Source of the DNA: Ignavibacteriota bacterium
Lineage (GTDB): Bacteria; Bacteroidota; Ignavibacteria; UBA10030; UBA6906
Length of the DNA: 64,000 nucleotides
Reading direction: 5' to 3'
NCBI GenBank assembly: GCA_016707525.1
Contig: JADJHP010000002.1
Coordinates: forward strand, 132,501 to 196,500
In this document: positions 42,694-51,856 of the stretch, piece by piece
Position numbering within the stretch: the first letter of the stretch is position 1
Layout of the letters: every line of letters starts with the position of its first letter
Notes under the pieces: generated by a model
Databases searched by the model: none
What the model saw: the letters and a program-made list of their open reading frames with translations, nothing else
What the model was told of the DNA's origin: nothing
Position numbers and translations under genes: made by a program

Positions 42694-43878
42694 TCACAGG
42701 ACCCGGAAGACCCCGAATTTCAGATAGCCGGTCTCGGGGACGGCGGGCAGAGTGGGATGATCGGGCGAGGCTCCGTGCCACTCCAGGAGCTGGATGCGCC
42801 GTTCAGAACGGACCGCTGCGTCGCGGATGACATCCAGGAACGTGTCCGGGAGGATATGGTGGGAGCATGAGGCACTGAGAACATAGCCGCCCGGAGCAAG
42901 GACCCGGAATGCGAGTTGATGGAGTTCGCGGTAGCCCTTCTTTGCGGCGGGAACCGTCTTTCTGTTCTTGGTAAAGGACGGAGGGTCGAGTACGATCACA
43001 TCATACATCTCACCCCGTTCCGCCCGTTCGGCGAGCGACGAGAATACATCCGTCTCCTCGAAGCGGACCGTCGTGAGCCCATTCTGCGCGGCGTTGATCC
43101 GTGCACGTGAGATCGCTTCGCCGGAACTGTCGATGCCGACAACCTCTGTTGCCCCGGCGTGTGCCGCCTGCAGCGCGAACCCGCCATCGTTGCAGAAGCA
43201 GTCGAGGACCCGTGCACCCTGGCTGAACTGCCGTATAGCGAGGCGGTTCACCCTCTGGTCGAGGAAATAGCCGGTCTTCTGTCCGGCGAGCAGGTCCACG
43301 GTGAAACGGAGTCCGCCGTCGATGAAGGTCACGGGCGAAGCTTCACCCCGCAGGACACCTCTGCGCAGCGGGAGCTGGTCGAGGGTCCGGAGGGGAGGGT
43401 CGTTCCGTTCGATGATCGCTGCCGGATGGAACAGCTCTTCGAGCATGTCACAGATCATGGGCAGGCGGGCATCCATGCCGAAAGACAGGGCCTGGATGAC
43501 GAAATGGTCGTTGAACCGGTCGATGATCAGGCCGGGCAGGAAGTCCGCTTCGCCGTGCACCAGCCGGTAGACCGTGCTGCCGGGGAACAGGCGTTCGCGC
43601 AGGGCCTGAGCTTCCTGAAGCCGTGTGCGGAAGAACGCTGCATCGATCTCCATGGGCACCCGTGAAAGGAGCCGGACGGCGATGAGCGAGTGCGGATGGA
43701 ACAACCCAATGCCCAGGGGTTTGCCGGCGGCATTGCGCACACCGACGACCTCCCCGGCTGCCGGGGAACCCTGCGTATCGCGTATCTCGTTGCTGAACAC
43801 CCAGGGGTGCCCTGACAGGATGCGCCGCTCTTCATTCTTGCGTAGCGTGATGGTTGCGGGGGGAAAAGGGGAGGTCAT
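42694..43878 (-). CDS. RlmI-like class I rRNA methyltransferase (PUA plus SAM domain)
   Basis: 394 residues. N-terminal PUA-type RNA-binding domain (LRKNEERRILSGHPWVFSNE, VVGVRNAAGKPLGIGLF), a central EEHEE-type part (GEADFLPGLIIDRF) and a SAM Rossmann domain with VLDCFCNDGGFALQAA, a D-x-S acidic strand (VVGIDSS) and the catalytic IVLDPPSFTKN motif. E. coli RlmI makes m5C1962 in 23S rRNA and shares this layout; the exact target base here is inferred. No ribosome site is evident at ATG 43878. Confidence 0.85.
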   Translation of the reverse strand: MTSPFPPATITLRKNEERRILSGHPWVFSNEIRDTQGSPAAGEVVGVRNAAGKPLGIGLFHPHSLIAVRLLSRVPMEIDAAFFRTRLQEAQALRERLFPGSTVYRLVHGEADFLPGLIIDRFNDHFVIQALSFGMDARLPMICDMLEELFHPAAIIERNDPPLRTLDQLPLRRGVLRGEASPVTFIDGGLRFTVDLLAGQKTGYFLDQRVNRLAIRQFSQGARVLDCFCNDGGFALQAAHAGATEVVGIDSSGEAISRARINAAQNGLTTVRFEETDVFSSLAERAERGEMYDVIVLDPPSFTKNRKTVPAAKKGYRELHQLAFRVLAPGGYVLSASCSHHILPDTFLDVIRDAAVRSERRIQLLEWHGASPDHPTLPAVPETGYLKFGVFRVL

Positions 43879-43937
43879 GGGTACTCGTTGTTCGTGTCGT
43901 AAAATGTACTGATACCGTGTCTCAAGAGCAAGGTGAA

Positions 43938-43966
43938 TTGAAATTCGGGCAGGGTGTGCGTATATT
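43938..43966 (+). promoter_or_regulatory. Sigma-70 promoter of the HAD / oxidoreductase / CCA operon
   Basis: TTGAAA (43938-43943), 17-base spacer, TATATT (43961-43966). Transcription would start near 43973, 11 bases before the ATG of the HAD gene. Confidence 0.7.
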
Positions 43967-43983
43967 ACCTATCTGACATCAGC

Positions 43984-44682
43984 ATGTCCACCGACCACCC
44001 CCATATGACCATCCCTGAACGTCTGTCGTGCGTGATCTTTGACATTGACGGTACGCTGACGAGCACCAATGCCCTTATCTTTGCAACGTTCAATCATGTG
44101 GCCGAGAAGCACCTGGGGCGGGCCTTCACCCCTGCGGAGATCATCGGGCTTTTTGGCCCTCCGGAGGAGGGTGCGGTGGAGAAGGTGTTCGGCCCGGCCA
44201 TGGTGCCGCAGGTGATGGATGAGATGTGTGCATTCTACCGTGCGAACCATGGAGCGATGGCGAACCTGCATGAAGGCATGGGCGAAGCGCTCCGGTTGCT
44301 GAAGGAACGGGGGATCCGGCTCGCGGTGTTCACGGGGAAAGGGCGGCGTACCGCGGGGATCACGCTCGAGGTGCTCGGGCTGACGCAGTACTTCGAGATG
44401 ATCGTGACGGGCAACGACGTCGCCAACTTCAAGCCCGATGGTGAGGGGATCCGCAGGATCCTGGACAGGCTGCATGTGCCGGCACCGGAGACGGTGATGG
44501 TCGGCGATTCGATGGCCGATGTGCACGCGTCGCGGGATGCGGGCGTTGTGATGGCCGCCGTGGTGTGGGACGCGTATGATCGTGAACGTGTGCTGGCGGC
44601 CGGGACCGATCTGGTCTTTGCCGATGGTACGGCGTTCGTTTCGTGGTGCCGGAGCCATTCCGGACCCGCAGGTGGTGCTTAA
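43984..44682 (+). CDS. HAD-superfamily hydrolase (phosphoglycolate phosphatase-like)
   Basis: 232 residues from ATG 43984. Motif I is FDIDGTLTSTN (nucleophile Asp and D+2), motif II the VFTGKGRR Thr, motif III the lysine in ANFKPDGEG and motif IV GDSMADVHASRDAGV. A helical cap domain lies between motifs I and II, as in phosphoglycolate phosphatase and beta-phosphoglucomutase. The substrate is not evident. A later ATG at 44005 is an alternative start. It is followed within 10 bases by the oxidoreductase gene. Confidence 0.87.
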   Translation: MSTDHPHMTIPERLSCVIFDIDGTLTSTNALIFATFNHVAEKHLGRAFTPAEIIGLFGPPEEGAVEKVFGPAMVPQVMDEMCAFYRANHGAMANLHEGMGEALRLLKERGIRLAVFTGKGRRTAGITLEVLGLTQYFEMIVTGNDVANFKPDGEGIRRILDRLHVPAPETVMVGDSMADVHASRDAGVVMAAVVWDAYDRERVLAAGTDLVFADGTAFVSWCRSHSGPAGGA

Positions 44683-44692
44683 GGAGCAGACC

Positions 44693-45685
44693 ATGGAACC
44701 CCTTCGCGTCGGTGTCATCGGCGTCGGCCATCTCGGCCGGCTCCATACCAAGATGCTTTCCACCATGGACGGCGTGCGGTTCGCCGGCGTCCATGATATG
44801 GATCCGGCCAAGGCGGCCGCGGTTGCCGCCGAATTCGGCACCCGGGCATTTGCCACGCAGGACGAGTTGTTCGCGGCGGTGGACGCGGTGACGATCGCAA
44901 CCTCGACCACGGCCCATTTCGCGGTGGCCCGTGAGGCGCTCGGGAAGAAGCTGCACGTCTTCCTGGAGAAACCGATCACGGAGACGGTGGCGGAGGCGGA
45001 AGAACTCTGCCGGCTGGCCGCGGCCGCACAGGTGACGGTACAGGTCGGTCATATCGAACGGTTCAACCCGGCCATCCTTGCCCTTGACGGATTTCCGATG
45101 CAGCCGTTGTTCATCGAATCGCACCGCCTGGCCCAGTTCAAACCACGCGGTACGGATGTCGCGGTGGTGCTGGATCTGATGATCCACGATATCGACCTGA
45201 TCCTTGCCTTCGTCAAATCACCCGTCCGGCAGATCGACGCCAGTGGCGTCGCCGTCGTCTCGGACACCATCGACATTGCCAATGCCCGCATCCAGTTCGA
45301 GAATGGCTGCGTGGCGAACGTCACCGCCAGCCGCATCTCCCAGCGCAGCATGCGGAAGATGCGCATGTTCCAGCCCAATGCCTACATCTCCCTGGACTTC
45401 TCCGAAGGGCTTGCGGAGGTGTTCCGCCTGCTGCCTGAGGATGCGGGCGATGTGCGGGGGGCGATGGTGCTCGGTGAAATGGGCCTCGGCAAGAACCGGA
45501 AGAAGATCGTGTACGAACAGCCCGAAGCGAAGGAGATCAATGCCCTGCAGCATGAGCTTGCGTTGTTCGTGCATGCCGTGCGCACCGGTACCGCACCTGC
45601 CGTGACCGCAGATGATGCCCGACGTGCCCTTGAGGTTGCGACGAGCATCATGCAGAAGATCAGCCAGCAGCGGCTGCCTGTGTGA
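44693..45685 (+). CDS. Gfo/Idh/MocA-family NAD(P)-dependent oxidoreductase
   Basis: 330 residues. The N-terminal Rossmann domain begins LRVGVIGVGHLGRLHTKML, with the family's EKPITETVAEAEELCRLA near residue 95. The substrate domain holds VGHIERFNPA and VVLDLMIHDIDLILAF, the H-D-I-D of which is typical of this family, including UDP-GlcNAc/sugar 3-dehydrogenase relatives. AAGGAG gives the start at ATG 44693, overlapping the HAD stop region. Substrate unknown; a nucleotide-sugar or lipid A precursor is possible. Confidence 0.85.
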   Translation: MEPLRVGVIGVGHLGRLHTKMLSTMDGVRFAGVHDMDPAKAAAVAAEFGTRAFATQDELFAAVDAVTIATSTTAHFAVAREALGKKLHVFLEKPITETVAEAEELCRLAAAAQVTVQVGHIERFNPAILALDGFPMQPLFIESHRLAQFKPRGTDVAVVLDLMIHDIDLILAFVKSPVRQIDASGVAVVSDTIDIANARIQFENGCVANVTASRISQRSMRKMRMFQPNAYISLDFSEGLAEVFRLLPEDAGDVRGAMVLGEMGLGKNRKKIVYEQPEAKEINALQHELALFVHAVRTGTAPAVTADDARRALEVATSIMQKISQQRLPV

Positions 45686-47107
45686 ATGATGCATCCCGCA
45701 TCCCATATCACCATCTCCCATCCTCTCCTCCGCAGGATCGGGGCGGTCGGCGACCGCACCGGGACGACCGTCTATGTCGTCGGGGGATACGTGCGCGATC
45801 TCGTTCTCGGCACGGAGGTTCAGGATATCGACATTCTGGTGATGGGGGACGGTATCGTCTTCGCCCATGAGGTCGCACGCGAGCTCTCCATCGGGACCGT
45901 CGTCACGTATGAGAGATTCGGCACGGCCATGATCCCGGTGGGTGACGGGAAACTGGAGTTCGTGGGGGCGCGCAAGGAAAAGTACACGGAGGAGTCCAGG
46001 AAGCCGGATGTCGTTCCCGCCACGTTGGAGGAAGACCTGCTGCGCCGCGACTTCACGGTGAATGCGATGGCTGTTGCGTTGAATGCCGGTGCGTTCGGCA
46101 CGTTGCACGATCCGCTTGGCGGCACGGCGGACCTCGAAGCAAAGCTCCTGCGTACGCCGCTCGATCCCGTGCAGACCTTCGATGATGATCCCCTCCGGAT
46201 GATGCGGGCGGTACGGTTCGCGGCGCAGCTCGACTGCCAGGTCGCGCCGGCGGTGCTTGCAGCGGTCGGTGCCATGAAGGACCGCATCCGCATCGTCTCG
46301 CACGAGCGCATCGCCGATGAGTTCCTCAAACTCCTCAAAGCACCACGCCCTTCGATCGGTCTCCACCTCATGTACGAGACCGGGCTCATGCATCTCGTGT
46401 TCCCGGAGATCGCGCAGATGGCAGGGGTGGATCAGGTGAAGGACCACCACCACAAGGACGTCTTCCGTCACACCTGCAAGGTCGTGGACAACATCTGCGC
46501 GACGACGGACAACGTCTGGCTGCGGTTCGCCGCGCTGGTGCACGACATCGCGAAACCCCGGACGAAGGCATATCAGGAAGGTGTGGGTTGGACCTTTCAT
46601 GGGCACGAGGAGATCGGGGCACGGATGATGAAGAAGGTCTTCCAGCGTTTGCGCCTTCCTCATGCCCATCTCCCGTATATCGAGAAACTCGTCCGCCTCC
46701 ATCTCCGCCCGATGGTCCTGGTGGATGAGGAAGTGACGGATTCCGCGGTCCGCCGGCTCATGTTCGAGGCCGGTCCGGACATCGACGATCTGATGACGCT
46801 GTGCCGGGCGGATATCACCTCGAAGAATCCCTCGCTTGTCGCCCGTTACCTGCGGAACTACGAGCTCGTGATGGAGAAGATCCGGGAGGTGGAGGAGAAG
46901 GACCGGATCCGTAACTGGCAGCCGCCGGTCAGGGGCGAAGAGATCATGGCCGCATGCGGCATCGGCCCGAGCCGGATGGTCGGCCAGCTCAAAGATGCCA
47001 TTGAGGAAGCCATTCTTGATGGGAAGATCCCGAACGAGCACGATGCCGCAATGGCGTATTTGCTCGAAATAAAGGATGAAATCCTCAAAAAAGGCTCCCT
47101 TTCATGA
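45686..47107 (+). CDS. CCA tRNA nucleotidyltransferase / poly(A) polymerase-like with HD domain
   Basis: 473 residues, start ATG 45686 (or 45689). The nucleotidyltransferase head has VVGGYVRDLVLG and the metal pair DIDILV, followed by LLRRDFTVNAMAV and the base-selecting region DDPLRMMRAVRFAAQL. An HD phosphohydrolase part follows (FRHTCKVVDN, LVHDIAKPRT, GHEEIGARM). The tRNA in this window lacks an encoded CCA, so such an enzyme is needed. It starts directly at the end of the oxidoreductase gene. Confidence 0.92.
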   Translation: MMHPASHITISHPLLRRIGAVGDRTGTTVYVVGGYVRDLVLGTEVQDIDILVMGDGIVFAHEVARELSIGTVVTYERFGTAMIPVGDGKLEFVGARKEKYTEESRKPDVVPATLEEDLLRRDFTVNAMAVALNAGAFGTLHDPLGGTADLEAKLLRTPLDPVQTFDDDPLRMMRAVRFAAQLDCQVAPAVLAAVGAMKDRIRIVSHERIADEFLKLLKAPRPSIGLHLMYETGLMHLVFPEIAQMAGVDQVKDHHHKDVFRHTCKVVDNICATTDNVWLRFAALVHDIAKPRTKAYQEGVGWTFHGHEEIGARMMKKVFQRLRLPHAHLPYIEKLVRLHLRPMVLVDEEVTDSAVRRLMFEAGPDIDDLMTLCRADITSKNPSLVARYLRNYELVMEKIREVEEKDRIRNWQPPVRGEEIMAACGIGPSRMVGQLKDAIEEAILDGKIPNEHDAAMAYLLEIKDEILKKGSLS

Positions 47108-47261
47108 AACTTTACCGTTTGAAAAACGTCTAATTCTGGGAATGGATCAGGCCCAACCGAGGAACGAAGGCTCAATGCCTGGTGTTTTTCCCACAGTCCA
47201 GGACCATCCCCAGCATGCACCTGTCCTTTCGTCCCACAATTACCAAGAGATGGAGTGTACC

Positions 47262-48599
47262 ATGAGTGTGCGTCTCACAGCCCTGAGTATTGCACTGGTC
47301 GTTGCGGTCGCCGTTGCCGGAGCGCAGACCAGGACATTGACCCTTGAAGAGGCAACGAAGATCGCCCTCGTACGGAACCTGAACGTGGTGCAGGCAGAGA
47401 ACAACGCGTCCTCGTCGGAAAGCAGCGTGCTTGCTGCCTACGGCCGCTATTTGCCGAACCTGAGTGCTTCCGGTTCATGGACCCGTACGCAGATGGAAGG
47501 GCCGATCTACACCCAGGGTGTCGCGATCCCCGGGTCGAACGCCAAACAGACGACGGGAAGCTTCTCGGCCGGTCTGAGTGCAGGCCTGACGCTCTTCGAC
47601 GGATTCGACCGCGAAGCGAACCTGAACCGTGCACAGTCGATGTCGGATGCAACGGAACACACCCTGGTCCGCACGAAGCAGTCGATCGTGTTCCAGGTGG
47701 AGAGTTCCTATCTGAACGTCCTCCGCCAGGAGCAACTGGTGAAGGTCAGTGAAGAGAATTTGAAACGCGACCGCCGGCAGCTCGAGCGCATCGTTGAATC
47801 CAACCGCGTCGGTGCCCTGTCCCTTGCCGATGTCTACCGGCAGCAGTCGCAGGTGGCATCGGACGAGTTGAATCTGATCAATGCACAGAATTCGTTCGAC
47901 AAGGCGAATGCCGACCTGGTAGCGCTCATCGGCCTCAACGTTGCCGATGAGTATCGTTTCGCGGATGCCACGATCTCGACCACCCTGGATTCCACCGAGC
48001 TCATTGCCGTACGCACCAAGTACCGGGACCTCGGGGTGCTGACGCACACCGCCCTGACCGCCCGTCCTGATCTTCTGGGCGCCAAAGAGAATCTCGACGC
48101 TTCGGAATCCAGCGTGACGATCGCACGTTCGAATTATTTCCCCTCGTTGAGTGCCGCAGCCGGATTGAGCGGCAACAATGCCGAGTTCGGCCGGCTGTTC
48201 GATTACAAGACGATCTACTGGGGCCTGCGTTTGAACTGGACACTGTTCGACGGCTTTGCCACGAACCAGGCGATCCAGAGCGCTGCCGCGAGCAAGCGGA
48301 ACGCGGAGATCTCGGTTGCACAGGCCGAGCGGAACATCAGTGTGGAAATGAAGAAGGCGCTGCTCGACCTCGATGCAGCCATGAAGCAGTATGAAGTGAG
48401 TCAGAAGGGGCTTACCTCTGCAACCGAGGACCGGAAGATCGCGGAGGAGCGGTACAACCTGGGCGCGGGGACGCTGCTGGACCTTCTGGTGGCCAGTGCG
48501 GGCTTCGTCAGCGCCGAAGCGAACGTTGTGAATGCCTCGTACAATTATGTCATCGCGAAGCGGAATGTGGAATACGTCCTGGGTGAGCGGACCTACTAA
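47262..48599 (+). CDS. TolC-type outer-membrane efflux protein
   Basis: 445 residues, signal peptide 1-21 (ending VAGA). Two long helical hairpin repeats of the OEP family are visible (LTLEEATKIALVRNLNVVQA and, in the second half, ARPDLLGAKENLDASESSVT), with the LFDGF motifs (LTLFDGFDREANLNRA, WTLFDGFATNQAIQS). GGAG before ATG 47262. It heads an efflux operon with the MacA- and MacB-like genes. The 154 bases upstream show no good promoter. Confidence 0.92.
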   Translation: MSVRLTALSIALVVAVAVAGAQTRTLTLEEATKIALVRNLNVVQAENNASSSESSVLAAYGRYLPNLSASGSWTRTQMEGPIYTQGVAIPGSNAKQTTGSFSAGLSAGLTLFDGFDREANLNRAQSMSDATEHTLVRTKQSIVFQVESSYLNVLRQEQLVKVSEENLKRDRRQLERIVESNRVGALSLADVYRQQSQVASDELNLINAQNSFDKANADLVALIGLNVADEYRFADATISTTLDSTELIAVRTKYRDLGVLTHTALTARPDLLGAKENLDASESSVTIARSNYFPSLSAAAGLSGNNAEFGRLFDYKTIYWGLRLNWTLFDGFATNQAIQSAAASKRNAEISVAQAERNISVEMKKALLDLDAAMKQYEVSQKGLTSATEDRKIAEERYNLGAGTLLDLLVASAGFVSAEANVVNASYNYVIAKRNVEYVLGERTY

Positions 48600-48622
48600 C
48601 GGAAGTTCAAGGAGACGTGGCA

Positions 48623-49891
48623 ATGGCTAAGAATGGCAAGAAGTCCAGGAAGAAGCTCTTCATTATTCTGGGGATCGTGTTGCTCGTGGTGATCCTGGGC
48701 GTGATCCTCTGGTTCGCGAGCAAGAAGGAGCCGGTCCTCACGGTGCAGGTGGAAAAAGCCCAGTTGCGGACGGTGACACAGATCGTGACGGCGACGGGCA
48801 AGATCCAGCCCGAAGTGATGGTGAAGATCACCCCCGAGGTGAGCGGCGAGATCGTTGCCCTCCCGGTGAAGGAGGGGCAGCGGGTGAAGCGGGGCGATGT
48901 CCTGATGAAGATCAAGCCCGACATCTATGTTGCCCAGCGCGATCAGTTCGCTGCAGGGCTGCTCTCCGCCAAGGCGGGGCTCAGCAAGAGCGAACCGGAA
49001 TTTCGCCGCGTGGAATCGCTGTTCAAGAAGGGCCTCGTCTCGGAATCCGAGTTCGATATTGCCCGCGCAGCATTTGAGTCGAACAAGGCGGCCTATGCCC
49101 AGGCCACGGCATCGCTGAATCAGGCGAACGAGAGCCTCCGGAAGACCACGGTCATCGCCCCGATGGATGGCACGGTCAGCCAGTTGAACTCCGAACTCGG
49201 CGAACGGGTCCTCGGTACGCAGCAGTTCCAGGGGACGGATGTGATGACCATTGCCGACCTGTCGCGCATGGAAGCCCGTGTCGAGGTCAGCGAGAACGAT
49301 GTGATCATGCTGAGTGTCGGCGATACGGCGCGCATCGAAGTGGATGCATTCCCGGACCGCAGAGTGACCGCGGTGGTGTACGAGATCGCGAACACGGCGA
49401 CATCGAAGGGGACGGGCACGCAGGAAGAGGTGACGAACTTTGAAGTGAAGATGCGGATCGTGAACGCCGATGTCCAGCTCCGGCCCGGGATGTCGATGAC
49501 GGCGGATGTCGAGACCGAGACGAAACCGAATGTCATGACGGTGCCGATCCAGAGCGTGACGACCCGCATGCCGAAGGAAGAGGTGAAGCCCGGCGAGGGG
49601 GATGGCCAGAGCGGTATGGTGATGGCGGCGGGAACGACCCCGAAGAAGAAGGAAGAGAACAAGGCGAAGGAGATCGTGTTCGTGGTAGACGGCGGTGTGG
49701 TCAAGGCCATGCCCGTACGCCGCGGCATCAGCGACGACTCCTTTGTGGAGATCACGGAGGGCCTGAAGGAAGGCGCACAGGTCGTCTCCGGCAGCTATAA
49801 GGCGATCAACCGTGAACTCGAGGATGGTGCGAAGGTGCGGGTGGAAGAGCCGAAGAAAATGGGCGTGAAGAAAACCGGCGAGGGCTCGTAA
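48623..49891 (+). CDS. MacA/HlyD-type periplasmic adaptor
   Basis: 422 residues from ATG 48623, where AAGGAG is at correct spacing (a GTG at 48617 is too close to it). One N-terminal membrane helix (LFIILGIVLLVVILGVILWF), then a biotinyl-lipoyl hairpin (VKITPEVSGEIVALPVKEGQ, and TTVIAPMDGTVSQLN) with a coiled hairpin between, beta-barrel and membrane-proximal domains. A Lys/Glu-rich insert (TPKKKEENKAKE) lies in the last quarter. It links the TolC-type channel to the ABC transporter. Confidence 0.9.
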   Translation: MAKNGKKSRKKLFIILGIVLLVVILGVILWFASKKEPVLTVQVEKAQLRTVTQIVTATGKIQPEVMVKITPEVSGEIVALPVKEGQRVKRGDVLMKIKPDIYVAQRDQFAAGLLSAKAGLSKSEPEFRRVESLFKKGLVSESEFDIARAAFESNKAAYAQATASLNQANESLRKTTVIAPMDGTVSQLNSELGERVLGTQQFQGTDVMTIADLSRMEARVEVSENDVIMLSVGDTARIEVDAFPDRRVTAVVYEIANTATSKGTGTQEEVTNFEVKMRIVNADVQLRPGMSMTADVETETKPNVMTVPIQSVTTRMPKEEVKPGEGDGQSGMVMAAGTTPKKKEENKAKEIVFVVDGGVVKAMPVRRGISDDSFVEITEGLKEGAQVVSGSYKAINRELEDGAKVRVEEPKKMGVKKTGEGS

Positions 49892-49892
49892 C

Positions 49893-50612
49893 ATGAATGT
49901 CATTGAACTGCGGGACATCGTCAAGACCTATGACATGGGCGGGGCGGAGCAGGTGCTCGCGCTCCGCGGGGTCTCCATGGCCATCGGGAAGAATGAGTAC
50001 GTGGCGATCATGGGCCCCTCCGGGTCGGGCAAGTCCACCCTGATGAACATCATCGGCTGTCTCGATACGCCGACCTCGGGGCTCTATCAGTTCAACGGCG
50101 TGAATGTCAGCGAGATGGACGACAACGACCTGGCGCGGGTGCGGAACAAGGAGATCGGGTTCGTGTTCCAGACGTTCAACCTGTTGCCGCGGTCGGATGC
50201 GCTGCACAATGTCGAACTTCCGTTGATCTATGGCGGCGTGTCATCGTCCGAGCGGAAACAACGTGCGCTGGAAACGCTCGACCATGTCGGGTTGGGCGAC
50301 AGGGTCCATCACAAGCCGAATGAATTGTCCGGCGGCCAGCGCCAGCGTGTGGCGGTTGCCCGCGCCCTGGTGACCCGGCCGTCGATCATCCTGGCCGATG
50401 AGCCGACGGGAAATCTGGACACCAAGACCGGCGAGGAGATCATGGCGCTGTTCGAGGAACTGCACCATCAGGGGAACACCATCATCCTGGTGACGCATGA
50501 GGCAGACATTGCTGAGCACGCGCACCGTGTGGTGCGTTTGCGCGACGGCAAGATCGAGACCGACGAACTGGTCCAGAAACGCAGGGTCAAGACGGCAGCA
50601 ACCGCGTCCTGA
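49893..50612 (+). CDS. MacB/LolD-type ABC exporter ATPase
   Basis: 239 residues, starting one base after the adaptor stop. Walker A GPSGSGKST, signature LSGGQRQRVAVARAL, Walker B LADEPTGNLDTKTG and the His loop VTHEADIAEHAHR are all normal. It energises the two MacB-type permeases that follow, so ATPase and permease are separate chains rather than fused as in MacB. Confidence 0.93.
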   Translation: MNVIELRDIVKTYDMGGAEQVLALRGVSMAIGKNEYVAIMGPSGSGKSTLMNIIGCLDTPTSGLYQFNGVNVSEMDDNDLARVRNKEIGFVFQTFNLLPRSDALHNVELPLIYGGVSSSERKQRALETLDHVGLGDRVHHKPNELSGGQRQRVAVARALVTRPSIILADEPTGNLDTKTGEEIMALFEELHHQGNTIILVTHEADIAEHAHRVVRLRDGKIETDELVQKRRVKTAATAS

Positions 50613-50629
50613 CCGGAAGGAACTGACGG

Positions 50630-51856
50630 ATGTATCTTCTCACAGAGTTGAAAGAAGGGCTCCTGATCTCGTTCCGCGCGGTCAGGGCCAACAAGATGCG
50701 GTCGGTGCTGACCACGCTGGGGATCGTGATCGGCATCGTGTCCGTGACGCTGATGTCCACGGCGATCGAAGGCGTGAACCGCGCCTTTGCGCGAAGTGCC
50801 GCAGCGTTCGGGACCGACGTGCTCTACGTGCAGCGCTTCCCCTGGGTGGGGAACGAAGATTGGGCGCTCATCCGCAACCGGCGCATGCTGGAAACGAACT
50901 TCGCATCGAAGATCGAACGGCAGTCGCAGTTGAGCGACGCGGTCGCTCCGGTCGTCGGTACGCGGCGGCGCGTCAATCTTGGCGACCTCAGCATGGATGA
51001 TGCGTTCGTCAGCGGAACGACCCATCAGTATATGAACGCCGCCGGCGTGACCCTGGCCGACGGCCGGTTCTTTACCGCCGAGGAGTCGAGCGGCGGCCGG
51101 CCGGTCTGTGCCATCGGCGCGAATGTCGCCGAGACGCTGTTCCCGCGCGAGGACCCGATCGGCAAGGTGATCCGCGTGGGAGGGTATCCGTATACGGTCC
51201 TCGGCATATTCGAGAAGCAGGGCGGACTCTTCGGGGTGTTCACGTCGGATAACCGCGTCTTCATCCCGTTGCTGTCGTTCGAATCGCATTTTGGCGGGCG
51301 CCGGCGGGATGTGACCATCCAGGTGCGGGTGGCGGATGTCACGCAGATGGAAGATGCGAAGCTCGAGCTCGAAGGGATCATGCGGAATCTCCGCCATATC
51401 GCGCCCGGGAAGAAGAGTGATTTCAGCATCAATCAGCAGGAACTGCTCACCCAGACCTTTGCGCCCATCAGCCTGACCATTGCATCGATCGGCCTGTTCA
51501 TCACGGGCCTCTCCCTCTTTGTCGGCGGCATCGGCATCATGAATATCATGTTCGTCTCGGTGACCGAGCGGACGAAAGAGATCGGCATCCGGAAGGCGAT
51601 CGGGGCGCGACAGCGCACCATCCTGCTCCAATTCCTCGTGGAGGCCGCCGCATTGTGTCTGATCGGCGGGATCATCGGGCTGATGATCGCGTTCCCGTTG
51701 AGCCTCATCGTCGACCAGGTCTTGCCGACGGCCATGCCGCTGTCGGTCGTCTTCATTTCGATCACCATTTCCCTCGTCGTCGGGGTGGTCTCCGGCTTCC
51801 TCCCGGCGTACCGCGCGGCCAAGATGGATCCTGTGGAGGCCCTCCGGTATGAGTAA
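50630..51856 (+). CDS. MacB/FtsX-type ABC exporter permease 1
   Basis: 408 residues: an N-terminal membrane helix (LTTLGIVIGIVSVTLMST), a large periplasmic MacB_PCD domain (about 60-260) and three C-terminal helices, with the FtsX-type loop TERTKEIGIRKAIGARQRTI. It ends with the permease-2 start overlapping by eight bases. Together the two permeases would make a heterodimer. Substrate not evident; antibiotics, peptides or lipoproteins are possible. Confidence 0.9.
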   Translation: MYLLTELKEGLLISFRAVRANKMRSVLTTLGIVIGIVSVTLMSTAIEGVNRAFARSAAAFGTDVLYVQRFPWVGNEDWALIRNRRMLETNFASKIERQSQLSDAVAPVVGTRRRVNLGDLSMDDAFVSGTTHQYMNAAGVTLADGRFFTAEESSGGRPVCAIGANVAETLFPREDPIGKVIRVGGYPYTVLGIFEKQGGLFGVFTSDNRVFIPLLSFESHFGGRRRDVTIQVRVADVTQMEDAKLELEGIMRNLRHIAPGKKSDFSINQQELLTQTFAPISLTIASIGLFITGLSLFVGGIGIMNIMFVSVTERTKEIGIRKAIGARQRTILLQFLVEAAALCLIGGIIGLMIAFPLSLIVDQVLPTAMPLSVVFISITISLVVGVVSGFLPAYRAAKMDPVEALRYE